A stretch of 64,000 nt of DNA from Tardiphaga robiniae (GCF_013359755.1 NZ_JABMCJ010000071.1:1-64000); one strand, 5' to 3'. Counted from the stretch's first letter, positions 24,356-33,280 are shown. Notes: generated by a model from the sequence alone, not told the origin. Numbers and translations are program-made.

Positions 24356-26461
24356 CTACCCGGCGTTGCCCCAGATCTTTTTCTTCTTGCCGAAAGCCGG
24401 CTTGGCAGCTGGCGCACCGCCATCGCGCTTGGCCTTGGCGACGTAGGGCGGCTTGTCCGCGCGTGGTTTCTTGTCGAACTTCGGCTTGCCTTCGTAACGC
24501 GTGTCTTCGCTGCGGGGCTTTGCATAAGCCGGCTTGTCGGCGCGCACCGGATCGTATTTCGGCTTGCCGTCGAACTTGGGCTTGCCTTCATATTTCGGCT
24601 TGTCGTCGAAACGCGGTTTGCCCTCGTAGCGCGGCTTGTCGCCCTGGTAAGGCTTGTCGCTCTTCGGCTTGTCCTTCCAGGACTTCTCCTTATAGGCACC
24701 CTTGTCCTTGAAGTCCGGACGGTCGCCATCGGATCTGAAGCTGGGCTTGCGCGGGCGCTTGTTGGAATAGTCGCGATCTTCCGGCGCCGTGCGGCTCGAT
24801 GCGACCGCGCCTTCCGGACCGTTAGCCAGCGGCTCGATGTGGATATTGTCTTCCTTGTCCGGACGCTTGATCATGGTCGCGAACTTCTCAGCCGCGGCTG
24901 CCGAAATCTCGAATTCCGAATTGCCGTCATAGATCTTGATCGCGCCGATATCGGCCTTCTCGATGCCGCCGCGACGGCAGATCATCGGCAGCAACCAACG
25001 CGCTTCGGCATTCTTCTGCCGGCCGATGGCGACGCGGAACCACTTGGCGCCCTCGCCCATCGGTTCGCTCTTCTTCGGGGTCTTGCGGACCGGAGCGCCT
25101 TCTTCGTCCCGGCGACGGCTGCCGGGGCGATCCTCGCGACCGCGGAACGTGCCGGGATCCTGCACATCTTCCGGCGACGGCAGACGCGAACGATACAGCC
25201 GCGCCAGCGCCGCTGCGATCTCCTCGGCCGAACGCTCGGCGAGCATCGCGCGCGCCAGCGTCAGATCGTCCTCGGTGGACTCTTCAGTGAACAACGTATC
25301 CTGCAGCATGCGCTGCTGATCGAGCACGCGGATTTCCTCGACGGTCGGCGCTGATCCCCAGACGGCATCCGTGCCAGCGAGATTGAGCAGCATCTCGGCG
25401 CGGCGACGGCGCGATGGTGGCACCAAGAGAACACTGACGCCCTTGCGGCCGGCACGGCCAGTACGACCCGAGCGATGCTGCATCACTTCCGGATCGTTCG
25501 GCAGGTCGGAGTGAATGACGAGACCGAGATTGGGCAAATCGATACCGCGCGCAGCCACGTCGGTGGCGACGCAAACCCGTGCGCGACCATCGCGCAGCGC
25601 CTGCAGCGCGTGAGTACGCTCGTTCTGCGACAGTTCGCCCGACAGAGCGACGACCGAGAAGCCGCGCTCCAGCAGAACGGTCTGCAGATGGTTCACCGCA
25701 TTGCGGGTGTTGCAGAACACGATGCTGCTCGGCGATTCAAAATAGCGGAGCACGTTGACGACAGCGTGTTCGACGTCGTTCGGCGAAATCCGGATCGCAC
25801 GATATTCGATGTCGGAGTGGCCACCTTCGGTGCCAGCGACTTCGACGCGGAACGCCTGCTGCTGATACTGCTTGGCCAGATTGGCGATGCCGCGCGGCAA
25901 CGTTGCCGAGAAGAGCAGCGTACGACGGGATGCCGGCGTGGTCTTGAGAATGAACTCCATGTCCTCGCGAAAGCCCATGTCGAGCATTTCGTCGGCTTCA
26001 TCGAGTACCACGGCCTTCAGTTCGGAGACGTCGAGGCGGTTGCGACGCAGATGGTCGCAGAGACGCCCGGGCGTACCGACGACGATATGCGCGCCTGCGG
26101 CCAACTCGCGCTGCTCCTTGCGCGGATCCATACCGCCCACGCAGGAAACGACGCGTGCGCCGGCATATTGATAGAGCCAGGTCAGTTCGCCATGCACCTG
26201 CAGTGCGAGTTCGCGCGTCGGCGCGACGATCAGCGCCAGCGGCGATCCCGCCTTCGGCAGCTTCTCCGCGCCTTCGAGCAGATTTTCGGCAATCGCCAGA
26301 CCATAAGCGACGGTCTTGCCGGAGCCGGTCTGCGCAGACACGAGAAGATCGCGACCGACAGCATCGTCAGCGAGGACGGCGGCCTGGACGGGCGTGGATT
26401 CATTGTAGTTGCGCTCAGCCAACGCGCGGGCGAGCGACGGACCAGTCGAAAGAAATGACAC
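24356..26461 (-). CDS. DEAD-box RNA helicase with basic repeat tail
   Basis: ATP-dependent RNA helicase of 701 residues. The core has the Q-motif YNESTPVQAAVL, Walker A AQTGSGKT at 43-50, PTRELALQV at 81-89, DEAD at 154-157, SAT in LLFSATLPRG and HRSGRTGRAGRKG in motif VI. A DbpA-like RNA-binding domain follows around residues 470-540, then a tail of about 160 residues made of repeats such as KPKFDGKPKY and KPRYEGKPRF, highly basic and probably disordered, as in CsdA/DbpA-like rhizobial proteins. It likely acts in ribosome assembly or cold adaptation. The start is a GTG at 26461 with AAGG about ten bases before it. Confidence 0.92.
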   Translation of the reverse strand: MSFLSTGPSLARALAERNYNESTPVQAAVLADDAVGRDLLVSAQTGSGKTVAYGLAIAENLLEGAEKLPKAGSPLALIVAPTRELALQVHGELTWLYQYAGARVVSCVGGMDPRKEQRELAAGAHIVVGTPGRLCDHLRRNRLDVSELKAVVLDEADEMLDMGFREDMEFILKTTPASRRTLLFSATLPRGIANLAKQYQQQAFRVEVAGTEGGHSDIEYRAIRISPNDVEHAVVNVLRYFESPSSIVFCNTRNAVNHLQTVLLERGFSVVALSGELSQNERTHALQALRDGRARVCVATDVAARGIDLPNLGLVIHSDLPNDPEVMQHRSGRTGRAGRKGVSVLLVPPSRRRRAEMLLNLAGTDAVWGSAPTVEEIRVLDQQRMLQDTLFTEESTEDDLTLARAMLAERSAEEIAAALARLYRSRLPSPEDVQDPGTFRGREDRPGSRRRDEEGAPVRKTPKKSEPMGEGAKWFRVAIGRQKNAEARWLLPMICRRGGIEKADIGAIKIYDGNSEFEISAAAAEKFATMIKRPDKEDNIHIEPLANGPEGAVASSRTAPEDRDYSNKRPRKPSFRSDGDRPDFKDKGAYKEKSWKDKPKSDKPYQGDKPRYEGKPRFDDKPKYEGKPKFDGKPKYDPVRADKPAYAKPRSEDTRYEGKPKFDKKPRADKPPYVAKAKRDGGAPAAKPAFGKKKKIWGNAG

Positions 26462-26725
26462 AGATGTAAACCTTGGTTGCAGCGGACCGCGTCGCGGTCG
26501 GACTCATTGAGATCCACGGGATCAATACTTGGGACCAAACGGAAACGAATCTGCCGCCCTTCAGTTGGCGGTCACGTCGGGTCCAGGAGTCCGGTGCGTA
26601 TCGGGATCGACGGAGCTTTACGCTGCTTCGCAGCAAAAGGCCAATCATTGCTGCCATGTACCGGCGAAATCGGGCGAAATGAGGTTAACCCTCACAGAAT
26701 TGCGCCAGCACCGGTATTTTGTCGC

Positions 26726-27205
26726 TCAAATTTCGCTAGGAGGCTTTTCAACGTCCTCTTCCGTCTTTGGCCCCTCCTGCTTGAAAGGTACCAGGAGCCA
26801 AAGAGTCAGGAAGGTGAACAGCGAGATGACGACCGCCACGTCATAGGCGCCGAGGCCCACGGCAGCGCCAGTTGCGCCGGTTGCCCACAGACTGGCTGCA
26901 GTGGCGGTACCACGCACCGAGCCGTTGTCTTTCAAAATGGCGCCGCCGCCGATAAATCCCATGCCGGTCATCAGACCTTCGATGATGCGCGCTGTGCCTT
27001 CGGGATGACCGTTCAGAAACCCCTCAGTGGCCTGGACGATACCGCAAGTGGCGAGCGCGACCAGCGGAAAGGTGCGCAGCCCGGCGCTGCGCTCGGCGCG
27101 CTCACGATTCCAGCCGATGGGCAGCGCCAGAACATAGGCGATCGACATGGCGATCAGATGCGGCAACAGACGAAAGCTGTCCGACATTTCCAGAAGGGTC
27201 TTCAC
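26726..27205 (-). CDS. MgtC/SapB-family membrane protein
   Basis: A 159-residue inner-membrane protein with about four helices. The family signature is ERAERSAGLRTFPLVALATC and GLMTGMGFIGGGAILK. MgtC proteins help bacteria cope with low magnesium and acid and can modulate ATP synthase; this one lacks the C-terminal ACT-like domain of true MgtC, so it belongs to the shorter SapB-like set. I start at a GTG at 27205 because GGAGA lies six bases upstream; an ATG at 27187 is the alternative. Confidence 0.87.
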   Translation of the reverse strand: MKTLLEMSDSFRLLPHLIAMSIAYVLALPIGWNRERAERSAGLRTFPLVALATCGIVQATEGFLNGHPEGTARIIEGLMTGMGFIGGGAILKDNGSVRGTATAASLWATGATGAAVGLGAYDVAVVISLFTFLTLWLLVPFKQEGPKTEEDVEKPPSEI

Positions 27206-27333
27206 CGCGGGTCTCCGATCGCACAGGGATAAGGCGCCTCGGGTGTCCCCGCGGGCCAACCTGGATAAACTCGACCAGTGAGTCGCGGTTGCAGCGGCGC
27301 ATCGTCTCATGGACCTCGACTTGGACGTTCGAT

Positions 27334-28017
27334 TTGGAAACCTCGCTCTACCTCCCGGTGAAACGCTTCCTCGAAGGCCTTGGCTTTACCGTCAAAGGCG
27401 AGATATCAGGCTGCGATCTCGTGGCGCTGAATGGCGATGATCCGCCAATCGTCGTGATCGGCGAGCTCAAGCTCAGCTTCAATCTCGAACTGATCCTGCA
27501 GGCTGTCGATCGCGCCGGCGCCTGTGATGAAGTCTGGGTCGCCGCCAAGCTCTCCATCCGGGGCAAGGGGCGCGAAAGCGATGCGCGCTACCGCAACCTG
27601 TGCCGCAGACTCGGTTTCGGCATGCTCGGAATTACGGAAGCCGGCGGTGTCGAGGTTCTCGTCGCGCCTGCCACTGTCGCGCCCCGACGCAATCCGAAGA
27701 AGCGTTCACGCCTCATTACCGAACACAAGAAACGTCAAGGCGATCCTGCCCTTGGCGGCAGCACGCGCGCGCCGATCATGACGGCGTATCGCCAGCAGGC
27801 GCTCGCTTGCGCTGCGATGCTTGTCGTCGGTCCGCGCAAGGTGCGTGAGCTCACGCCGGATTATCCGGATGCGCAGAAGATCCTGCATCGCAACGTCTAT
27901 GGTTGGTTCGAAAGTCCGGCGCGTGGCACCTACGCGCTCACCGATGCGGGTTACGCGGCGCTGAAACGTTGGCCGCAACCCCAACGGGATACCGCCCCGC
28001 CATCCGCTTTGTCGTAA
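27334..28017 (+). CDS. DUF2161 putative PD-(D/E)xK nuclease-like protein
   Basis: A 227-residue protein matching DUF2161, predicted to have a PD-(D/E)xK nuclease fold. The likely core is GCDLVAL (Asp) and VVIGELKLSF (ExK) near residues 30-48. The C-terminal part, from IMTAYRQQAL, resembles a winged-helix DNA-binding region with YGWFESPARGTYALTDAGYAAL. The start is uncertain: family members begin at ETSLYLPVKRFL, which favours the TTG at 27334, but TTG 27289 also opens the frame. No restriction or defence genes are adjacent, so it does not look like part of a defence island. Confidence 0.8.
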   Translation: METSLYLPVKRFLEGLGFTVKGEISGCDLVALNGDDPPIVVIGELKLSFNLELILQAVDRAGACDEVWVAAKLSIRGKGRESDARYRNLCRRLGFGMLGITEAGGVEVLVAPATVAPRRNPKKRSRLITEHKKRQGDPALGGSTRAPIMTAYRQQALACAAMLVVGPRKVRELTPDYPDAQKILHRNVYGWFESPARGTYALTDAGYAALKRWPQPQRDTAPPSALS

Positions 28018-28143
28018 AGCTACCGATCAAACTCTTTCTCGTTTTCCGGGAACAAGTTTGCATGGCTGCTTTGTCGCGGTAATTCCATATTGCAATGCAA
28101 CAACTGCTCGCTTAGGTATCGCAAATCAACACTGAGGCGAGCG

Positions 28144-28443
28144 ATGAGCGAAGACTGGAACACGAAATATGGAACGCGGCGCGTACGGCGCGATCCCCCG
28201 ACCCTGGAAGAAGCCATCTTCGCCGCGATGGGTATCACCGAGGATCTCGATCAGCAGGCGGAGATCGCCGCCTCGCTGATGGGCATGCCGTTCGACGCCG
28301 TGCAGGCTGAAGTGAAGAAGGCCAATCGTTCGACCGGCACGCTGCGCGTGACCCGCGTTATCGCAGGCGAGCAAGGTGCTCAGCGTTCGGTGGTCGTGGA
28401 ACGTCGCGTGACGCGCAAATTCGGTAACGACAAGCGCATCTGA
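28144..28443 (+). CDS. Conserved small rhizobial protein, unknown function
   Basis: Ninety-nine residues, soluble and charged, beginning MSEDWNTKYGTRRVRRDPPTLEEAIFAA in two blocks that I recall from many Bradyrhizobium and Rhodopseudomonas proteins of unknown role. The middle resembles a degradation-tag or helix-turn motif (DLDQQAEIAASLMGMP), and the end is basic (RRVTRKFGNDKRI). ATG 28144 follows GAGGCGAG. It has its own strong terminator, so it is a single-gene unit. Confidence 0.8.
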   Translation: MSEDWNTKYGTRRVRRDPPTLEEAIFAAMGITEDLDQQAEIAASLMGMPFDAVQAEVKKANRSTGTLRVTRVIAGEQGAQRSVVVERRVTRKFGNDKRI

Positions 28444-28478
28444 TTTTAAGGGCGCTCACAGCCCTCTCCGCAGTCGCA

Positions 28479-28509
28479 AAAAAGGCCTCGTTCACCACGA
28501 GGCCTTTTT
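28479..28509. terminator. Intrinsic terminator between convergent genes
   Basis: A perfect 13-base-pair stem, AAAAAGGCCTCGT / ACGAGGCCTTTTT, closes a five-base loop. A and T tracts lie on both sides, so it serves both the small protein gene to the left and the acetyltransferase gene to the right. Confidence 0.95.
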
Positions 28510-28532
28510 CTTTGTCGCGATAGTTTCTTGGC

Positions 28533-29165
28533 TCAGGACGATTTGCCCCAGCCGGCGAGCTTCAACCACAGACCCCAATAAGCCCGGTTATAGTCGGCCA
28601 CCGCGCGCGCCACATCGAGCGCCGAGGTCTTGGGCCGCGGCGCGACACCAGCGCCCATGGGATCGCGCAGGTCTATAACTCCCGTGGATTCGCCGTGCCG
28701 GAACGACAGGTGCGCACCAAACTTGTTGGCCAGTGCACGCATCGCATCATTCTGCGCGCCGGTGGTGATACGCAGCCTCGCGTAGCCCATCGACCGCGCC
28801 TTGGCGATCAGCTTCGTGAACAGGATGCTGCCAACGCCCTTGCGACGCACGATGGCTTCAACGCTGAAGGCAATCTCGGGCAGCGAGTCCGGCGACAGGT
28901 CGGCTTGATGCAATTCGGCGGCGCCGCGCGCAATGCCATCCTCGAAGTAAACGAGAATGACGGTGCCGGTATTGACGGACTTCTCGGCGTAACGCGCGAC
29001 CCATTCGTCGTCGAGCGAACCGTTGAAACGATCACGGCGGCTCTCGCGGTCCAATCTCAAGAGATGATCGCGGAACAGCGGCAGCTCGCGGGCTGCAAGG
29101 ACACGTACATGTCCGCGGGCCGGAGCGCGTGTCGAAATGGCAATGGTGGTAGCTGCGTCTAACAT
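28533..29165 (-). CDS. GNAT-family N-acetyltransferase
   Basis: A 210-residue acetyl-CoA-dependent transferase. The acetyl-CoA loop is VRRKGVGSILFTKLIAKARSMG, with the preceding strand EIAFSVEAIV. The short C-terminal tail (YNRAYWGLWLKLAGWGKSS) is unusual and may bind membrane or a partner. I start at ATG 29165 because GAGGA lies eight bases upstream; a TTG at 29180 gives five more residues. Substrate unknown. Confidence 0.87.
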   Translation of the reverse strand: MLDAATTIAISTRAPARGHVRVLAARELPLFRDHLLRLDRESRRDRFNGSLDDEWVARYAEKSVNTGTVILVYFEDGIARGAAELHQADLSPDSLPEIAFSVEAIVRRKGVGSILFTKLIAKARSMGYARLRITTGAQNDAMRALANKFGAHLSFRHGESTGVIDLRDPMGAGVAPRPKTSALDVARAVADYNRAYWGLWLKLAGWGKSS

Positions 29166-29337
29166 GGTCAAAATCCTCAAGTTGCCCTCGAGGAAAGCGT
29201 CGATTCCCTAGATGCCCTATATTGTGCAACGCACCATGAAATTCAAGGGCGCTGATGCCGCACCTGCCAGCGCCCACCGCAGGTGAGCCATGCAATTATC
29301 CAGGATTAACAAAGCCTTAAAGGCGCAACGCGCCGCT

Positions 29338-29736
29338 CTACAGCACCAGTTGGGTCTGCGTCACGATGCCCACCAGCTTGCCCTCCTCGGTCTCGATTCG
29401 GGTCTGCCAAACCTGCGTCCTGCGCCCCCGATGAACCGGCGTTGCGATGGCGCGCACGGTGCTTCCTGCTTTCGCCCCGCCTGTGAAATTGGTCTTACTC
29501 TCGATGGTCGTCGTTCCCTTGGCGCCCTCCGGCAGATTGATGACCGTCGCCGCCGCACCCACCGCGTCGGCGAACGCCATCACCGCGCCGCCATGGATCG
29601 TATGGCCGAGTGTGCACAGGTCCTCGCGCACCAGCATCGTGGCAACGACGCGTTCCAGGTCGGCGTCGGTAAAGGTCACGCCCATCGAGACCGAAAACGG
29701 CATCGCGAGGCTGTGAATCTTGTCGAGTGGCGTCAT
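29338..29736 (-). CDS. PaaI-family hotdog thioesterase
   Basis: Acyl-CoA thioesterase of 132 residues with the hotdog-fold signature LCTLGHTIHGGAVMAFADAVGAAATV, where the HGG and following Asp/Glu region forms the active site. PaaI-like enzymes hydrolyse aryl- or acyl-CoA thioesters. ATG 29736 follows GGGAGA. The BtuF-like gene starts divergently about 110 bases away. Confidence 0.87.
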   Translation of the reverse strand: MTPLDKIHSLAMPFSVSMGVTFTDADLERVVATMLVREDLCTLGHTIHGGAVMAFADAVGAAATVINLPEGAKGTTTIESKTNFTGGAKAGSTVRAIATPVHRGRRTQVWQTRIETEEGKLVGIVTQTQLVL

Positions 29737-29849
29737 GCTGGCATCGTCTCCCTGCAACCTGTCTCGCCTATCGTCGTGCGGGCTTGATGAAATTTCACGA
29801 CACAACACCCTGCCGTGACAAGCTCTTTGTTAACAGGCATATCGACGTC

Positions 29850-30632
29850 ATGCGCCACTTCCCGCCACGCCGGATCGTCTGCCTTACGGAAGAGACCGTG
29901 GAGACGCTGTACCTGCTCGGCGAACAGGATCGCATCGTCGGCGTCTCCGGCTATGCGGTGCGGCCCCCGCAGGTCCGGCGCGAAAAGCCGCGGGTGTCCG
30001 CGTTCATCTCGGCCGACCTGCCGAAGATCCTCGCACTCGATCCTGACTTGGTGCTGTGCTTCTCCGATCTGCAGGCTGAAATCGCCGCAGACCTGACGCG
30101 CGCTGGCATCGCCGTTCATGTATTCAACCAGCGCGACATCGCCGGCATTCTGGCGATGATCCGAACGCTCGGTGCCATGGTCGGCGCAGCTGAGCGCGCA
30201 AATCAGCTTGCAACGCAGTTTGAGCTGCGACTTTCCAGCGTCAATGATGCAGCAAACTTGCGGCAGAACAAGCCGCGCGTCTATTTCGAGGAATGGGATG
30301 ATCCGCTGATTACCGGGATCGGCTGGGTGTCCGAACTGATCGAGATCGCCGGCGGCGAAGACGCTTTTCCGCAGCTTCGACATCAGAAGGCAGCGAAGGA
30401 TCGCATCGTCATGCCTGCCGACGTGATTGCCGCGGCCCCCGATGTGATCCTCGCCTCGTGGTGCGGCAAGAAAGTCGTGCCCGATAAAATCCGGCAGCGA
30501 CCGGGCTGGAACGCGATTCCTGCCGTGCGCGACAATCGCATCTATGAGATCAAATCGCCGCTGATCCTGCAGCCAGGACCAGCAGCATTGACGGACGGAC
30601 TCGACGCGATCGTCGCGGCGCTGTGGCCGTAA
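29850..30632 (+). CDS. BtuF-like cobalamin-binding protein without signal peptide
   Basis: A 260-residue protein of the class III periplasmic-binding fold (BtuF/FepB group). It starts MRHFPPRRIVCLTEETVETLYLLGE, with GVSGYAVRPP and then KILALDPDLVLCFSDLQ, as in cobalamin-binding proteins of rhizobia. No signal peptide is visible from ATG 29850 or from an alternative ATG at 29787, so it may be cytoplasmic, or exported by another route, or act as a sensor. No btuCD genes or cobalamin riboswitch are seen beside it. Confidence 0.82.
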   Translation: MRHFPPRRIVCLTEETVETLYLLGEQDRIVGVSGYAVRPPQVRREKPRVSAFISADLPKILALDPDLVLCFSDLQAEIAADLTRAGIAVHVFNQRDIAGILAMIRTLGAMVGAAERANQLATQFELRLSSVNDAANLRQNKPRVYFEEWDDPLITGIGWVSELIEIAGGEDAFPQLRHQKAAKDRIVMPADVIAAAPDVILASWCGKKVVPDKIRQRPGWNAIPAVRDNRIYEIKSPLILQPGPAALTDGLDAIVAALWP

Positions 30633-30673
30633 CCGGCACGAGCACCGACGCCGTCATCTGAGATGCTCGCCCC

Positions 30674-31426
30674 TTACCCCTTCGGGTACTGCAGAAAGTA
30701 GGCATCTGTCAGCGCATCTTCGAGCAGCCGGCCTTCCGAATATGCTTGCAAGGATGCAGGCCGTTCGACGCCGGGCAACAACCGCGGACACGGCTCCGGC
30801 GCACCGATCACCGTCCTCACCGGAATGCGCTCGGCATAGATCGGCAGTTCGTAATCCTCGTCATCGTCAGCCACGCCCTTGGCGCGAATTTTTGCCGACG
30901 CCTCCTCGATCTCCATGGCGATGAAGGACGTCGCCTTCATCTCTTGTGCCGTGGTCTCGCGCAGACCGGCGGTGCGATCCGGAAAGAAACGGTCGACCAT
31001 CGCGATGCCAGCCTGCTCCTTCTCGTCGGGATCGGTGACGAGATAAGCGTTTCCGAATGCCATCACCGCACGGTAGTCCGCTGAATGATTGAAGCCGCAA
31101 CGTGCCAGCACGAGGCTGTCGAGAAAGGCCACCGTGAGACAGACGCGTTGCTGCGCGGTCTGGTTCTTCAGCATGCGGCTCGCGCTACTGCCGTGCCAGT
31201 ACAGTTTCGTGCCTTCGCGCCAGAAGAAGGTCGGCGTGCAATAGGGCTGCCCGTCGATCACGTAGGACACATGGCACATCATCGATGCGTCCAGAATTTT
31301 ATGCACGGTCTCGTGGTCATAGAAGCCGCGGTCATGGCGTCGCTTCACGCGATTGCGCGCCGTGAGCGGATATGACGCGATGTCTGCGTTCGTCGGTTCA
31401 TCGGTCTTCAGTTCGGCTGTGGTCAC
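30674..31426 (-). CDS. Pyridoxamine 5'-phosphate oxidase-family flavoprotein
   Basis: A 250-residue FMN-binding split-barrel protein of the PNPOx-like/NimA group: residues near KILDASMMCHVSYVIDGQPYCTPTFFW form the FMN site. It differs from classical PdxH, so the substrate may be another amine or a haem-type compound. The GTG start at 31426 follows GGGGAA. It is divergent from a MocR regulator with only about 75 bases between, a pairing that suggests regulation by pyridoxal phosphate. Confidence 0.85.
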   Translation of the reverse strand: MTTAELKTDEPTNADIASYPLTARNRVKRRHDRGFYDHETVHKILDASMMCHVSYVIDGQPYCTPTFFWREGTKLYWHGSSASRMLKNQTAQQRVCLTVAFLDSLVLARCGFNHSADYRAVMAFGNAYLVTDPDEKEQAGIAMVDRFFPDRTAGLRETTAQEMKATSFIAMEIEEASAKIRAKGVADDDEDYELPIYAERIPVRTVIGAPEPCPRLLPGVERPASLQAYSEGRLLEDALTDAYFLQYPKG

Positions 31427-31440
31427 GGCAATTCCCCGTC

Positions 31441-31497
31441 AATTGGAAGTGTTCGAATGTGTTGTACCGCCACATTTGGTCTGCGATAGTGCCAATT
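31441..31497. promoter_or_regulatory. Shared MocR/PNPOx-like intergenic operator region
   Basis: The short gap between the divergent genes has AATTGG at 31441-31446 and its reverse complement CCAATT at 31492-31497, about 45 bases apart. This spacing is compatible with two bound subunits and a looped promoter. MocR proteins often act on the divergent gene. This is inference from position and symmetry only. Confidence 0.35.
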
Positions 31498-31499
31498 CC

Positions 31500-32993
31500 A
31501 TGCGAAAAATTCCGACCAATTTGGCGAAGCCAATTCCGAAACCCGAGCTGCCGCTCGATCTCACGGGCGCACATATCACCGAAGGATCGTCCTCGCAGGA
31601 TCGGCTCTATCAGGCGCTGTGCCATGCCATCACCGGCGGCGTCGCCAAGCCCGGCGAAGCTTTGCCGCCGTCCCGTATTCTCGCCAAGCAAACCGGCATT
31701 CAGCGCAACGCCGTCACCAATGCCTATGAGCGGCTGATCGCCGATGGCTTTGCCATTGCACGCGTCGGCTCCGGCACTTTCGTCGCCGCGCGTATCCCGA
31801 CGCGGAGCAGCAGCAAGCCGACAAAGACCATCGCCATCGACGCACCGCAGCGGGGCACGCTCGCGCTCGGCTGCACGCATATCGACGAACAGGCGCTGCG
31901 CCGTTTTCGCGCTTTCGCCGGCCGCCGCCTGCGCGCTTTCGGCGCCGAGCATCTGCACTACGGCGATCCCCGCGGCAGTCATGAACTACGCACCGCCATC
32001 GCCAATCATCTTCTGTCGGCGCGTGGGCTACGCTGCGATCCCGATCAGATCATGCTGACATCGGGCACACAGCACGGGCTGCGCATCGTGCTGTCAGCCA
32101 TTCTCAAGCCAGGCGAACAGATCTGGTGCGAGGACCCCGGTTACCCCGCCGCACGAAAATCGATCGAACATTGCGGCGCCCGGCCGGTGTCGGTGCCGGT
32201 CGATGACTTCGGCCTGATCGTCGCCAGGGGCCGTGCCACGGCGCCATCTGCGCGCGCGGCCTATGTCACGCCCTCGCATCAATTTCCACTCGGCGTGCAA
32301 ATGGCGATGCCGCGGCGTCTTGAATTGCTCGACTGGGCGAAGGACGCCGGCGCATGGATATTCGAAGACGATTACGACAGCGAGTTTCGCTATGACGGCG
32401 CGCCGTTGCTGTCGCTCGCCGGCATCGATCACCTGCAACGCGTGATCTATATGGGCACGTTTGCCAAGACTCTGTTTCCCGGTCTGCGCATCGGCTACTG
32501 CGCCCTGCCCGAACGCCTGATTGGCCCGGTCACGACGGCGCGCGCGGCGATGGACCGCTTTCCCGGCACATTGATGGAAGGCGCCGTCGCCGACATGTTG
32601 AACTCCGGCGCCTTCGCGGCCAACCTGCGCAAGATGCGGAACATCTATCGCGAGGCGCGCGACGCTCTGGCGACGACGTTGACGGATGCGTCGGACGGGC
32701 AACTGACCGTGCCGGTGCCGTCACAGGGCCTGCATCTGGTGGCGAAGTTCGCGCCCGCGACGTCGCTTGAGATCGCCGCAAAGGCCAAGGCTGCAGCCGG
32801 CGTCGAGGGCTGGTTGCTGGCTGACACCTATCTGCGCGCTCGCCCTGCGCCGGGCTTCGTGCTCGGCTTCGCCGGCCATCCCATTCGTCAACTTGTCGCA
32901 TCGGCGGAAAAACTGGCGAAAGCCTCAGCGGCGAGTTTGCGCGCCCACCGCAAGCCTGCAGCAAAGACGCGTGGAACCCGCGTGGGGGGCTAA
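31500..32993 (+). CDS. MocR/PdxR-type GntR-aminotransferase fusion regulator
   Basis: A 497-residue regulator with an N-terminal GntR winged helix (LYQALCHAITGGVAKPGEALPPSRILAKQTGIQRNAV) and a C-terminal type I aminotransferase-like domain. The pyridoxal-phosphate lysine is Lys323 in GTFAKTLFPGLRIGY; DDYDSEFRYDG holds another conserved cofactor segment. PdxR-type members control vitamin B6 synthesis or amine metabolism. ATG 31500 gives the right N-terminus. It is divergent from a PNPOx-family flavoprotein gene, probably its target. Confidence 0.92.
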   Translation: MRKIPTNLAKPIPKPELPLDLTGAHITEGSSSQDRLYQALCHAITGGVAKPGEALPPSRILAKQTGIQRNAVTNAYERLIADGFAIARVGSGTFVAARIPTRSSSKPTKTIAIDAPQRGTLALGCTHIDEQALRRFRAFAGRRLRAFGAEHLHYGDPRGSHELRTAIANHLLSARGLRCDPDQIMLTSGTQHGLRIVLSAILKPGEQIWCEDPGYPAARKSIEHCGARPVSVPVDDFGLIVARGRATAPSARAAYVTPSHQFPLGVQMAMPRRLELLDWAKDAGAWIFEDDYDSEFRYDGAPLLSLAGIDHLQRVIYMGTFAKTLFPGLRIGYCALPERLIGPVTTARAAMDRFPGTLMEGAVADMLNSGAFAANLRKMRNIYREARDALATTLTDASDGQLTVPVPSQGLHLVAKFAPATSLEIAAKAKAAAGVEGWLLADTYLRARPAPGFVLGFAGHPIRQLVASAEKLAKASAASLRAHRKPAAKTRGTRVGG

Positions 32994-33114
32994 AACTTGA
33001 GGCTGGCTGGCACTCAATGCCGGCAACCGCTGCGCTTCTAGAATCGGATGCGCATCCCTACAATCCAGGCAGACAAAATGCCCAGCAGGCAGATCTGCCC
33101 CCAACGGAGACCTC

Positions 33115-33267
33115 ATGTCCGGCAATCGCAACGTGCTCTACCTGATCATCGGCGCGCTGATCGTCGGCATCGGCGTGCTCGGCTACAATCTCTACCAGAC
33201 CAAGAAAGAACCCAGCGGGCTGCAGATCAATGTCGGCCCCGACGGCCTCAAGATCCAGAACAAGTAA
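33115..33267 (+). CDS. 50-residue single-helix membrane protein
   Basis: ATG 33115 with GGAG upstream encodes 50 residues: SGNRNVLYLIIGALIVGIGVLG forms one membrane helix, then a polar tail with the Gly-rich repeat LQINVGPDGLKIQNK, and tandem stops (TAATAA). The tail has a beta-type repeat pattern (KEPSGLQINVGPDGLKI). The next gene begins 14 bases later, suggesting co-transcription. Function unknown; conserved small envelope proteins of this type exist in rhizobia. Confidence 0.7.
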   Translation: MSGNRNVLYLIIGALIVGIGVLGYNLYQTKKEPSGLQINVGPDGLKIQNK

Positions 33268-33280
33268 TAAAGGTCGCACA

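Noticed and set aside
26600-26645. GCTGC-TTC-GCAGC hairpin near 26627 as a terminator
   Set aside because: Only five base pairs and no T-run in either useful direction.
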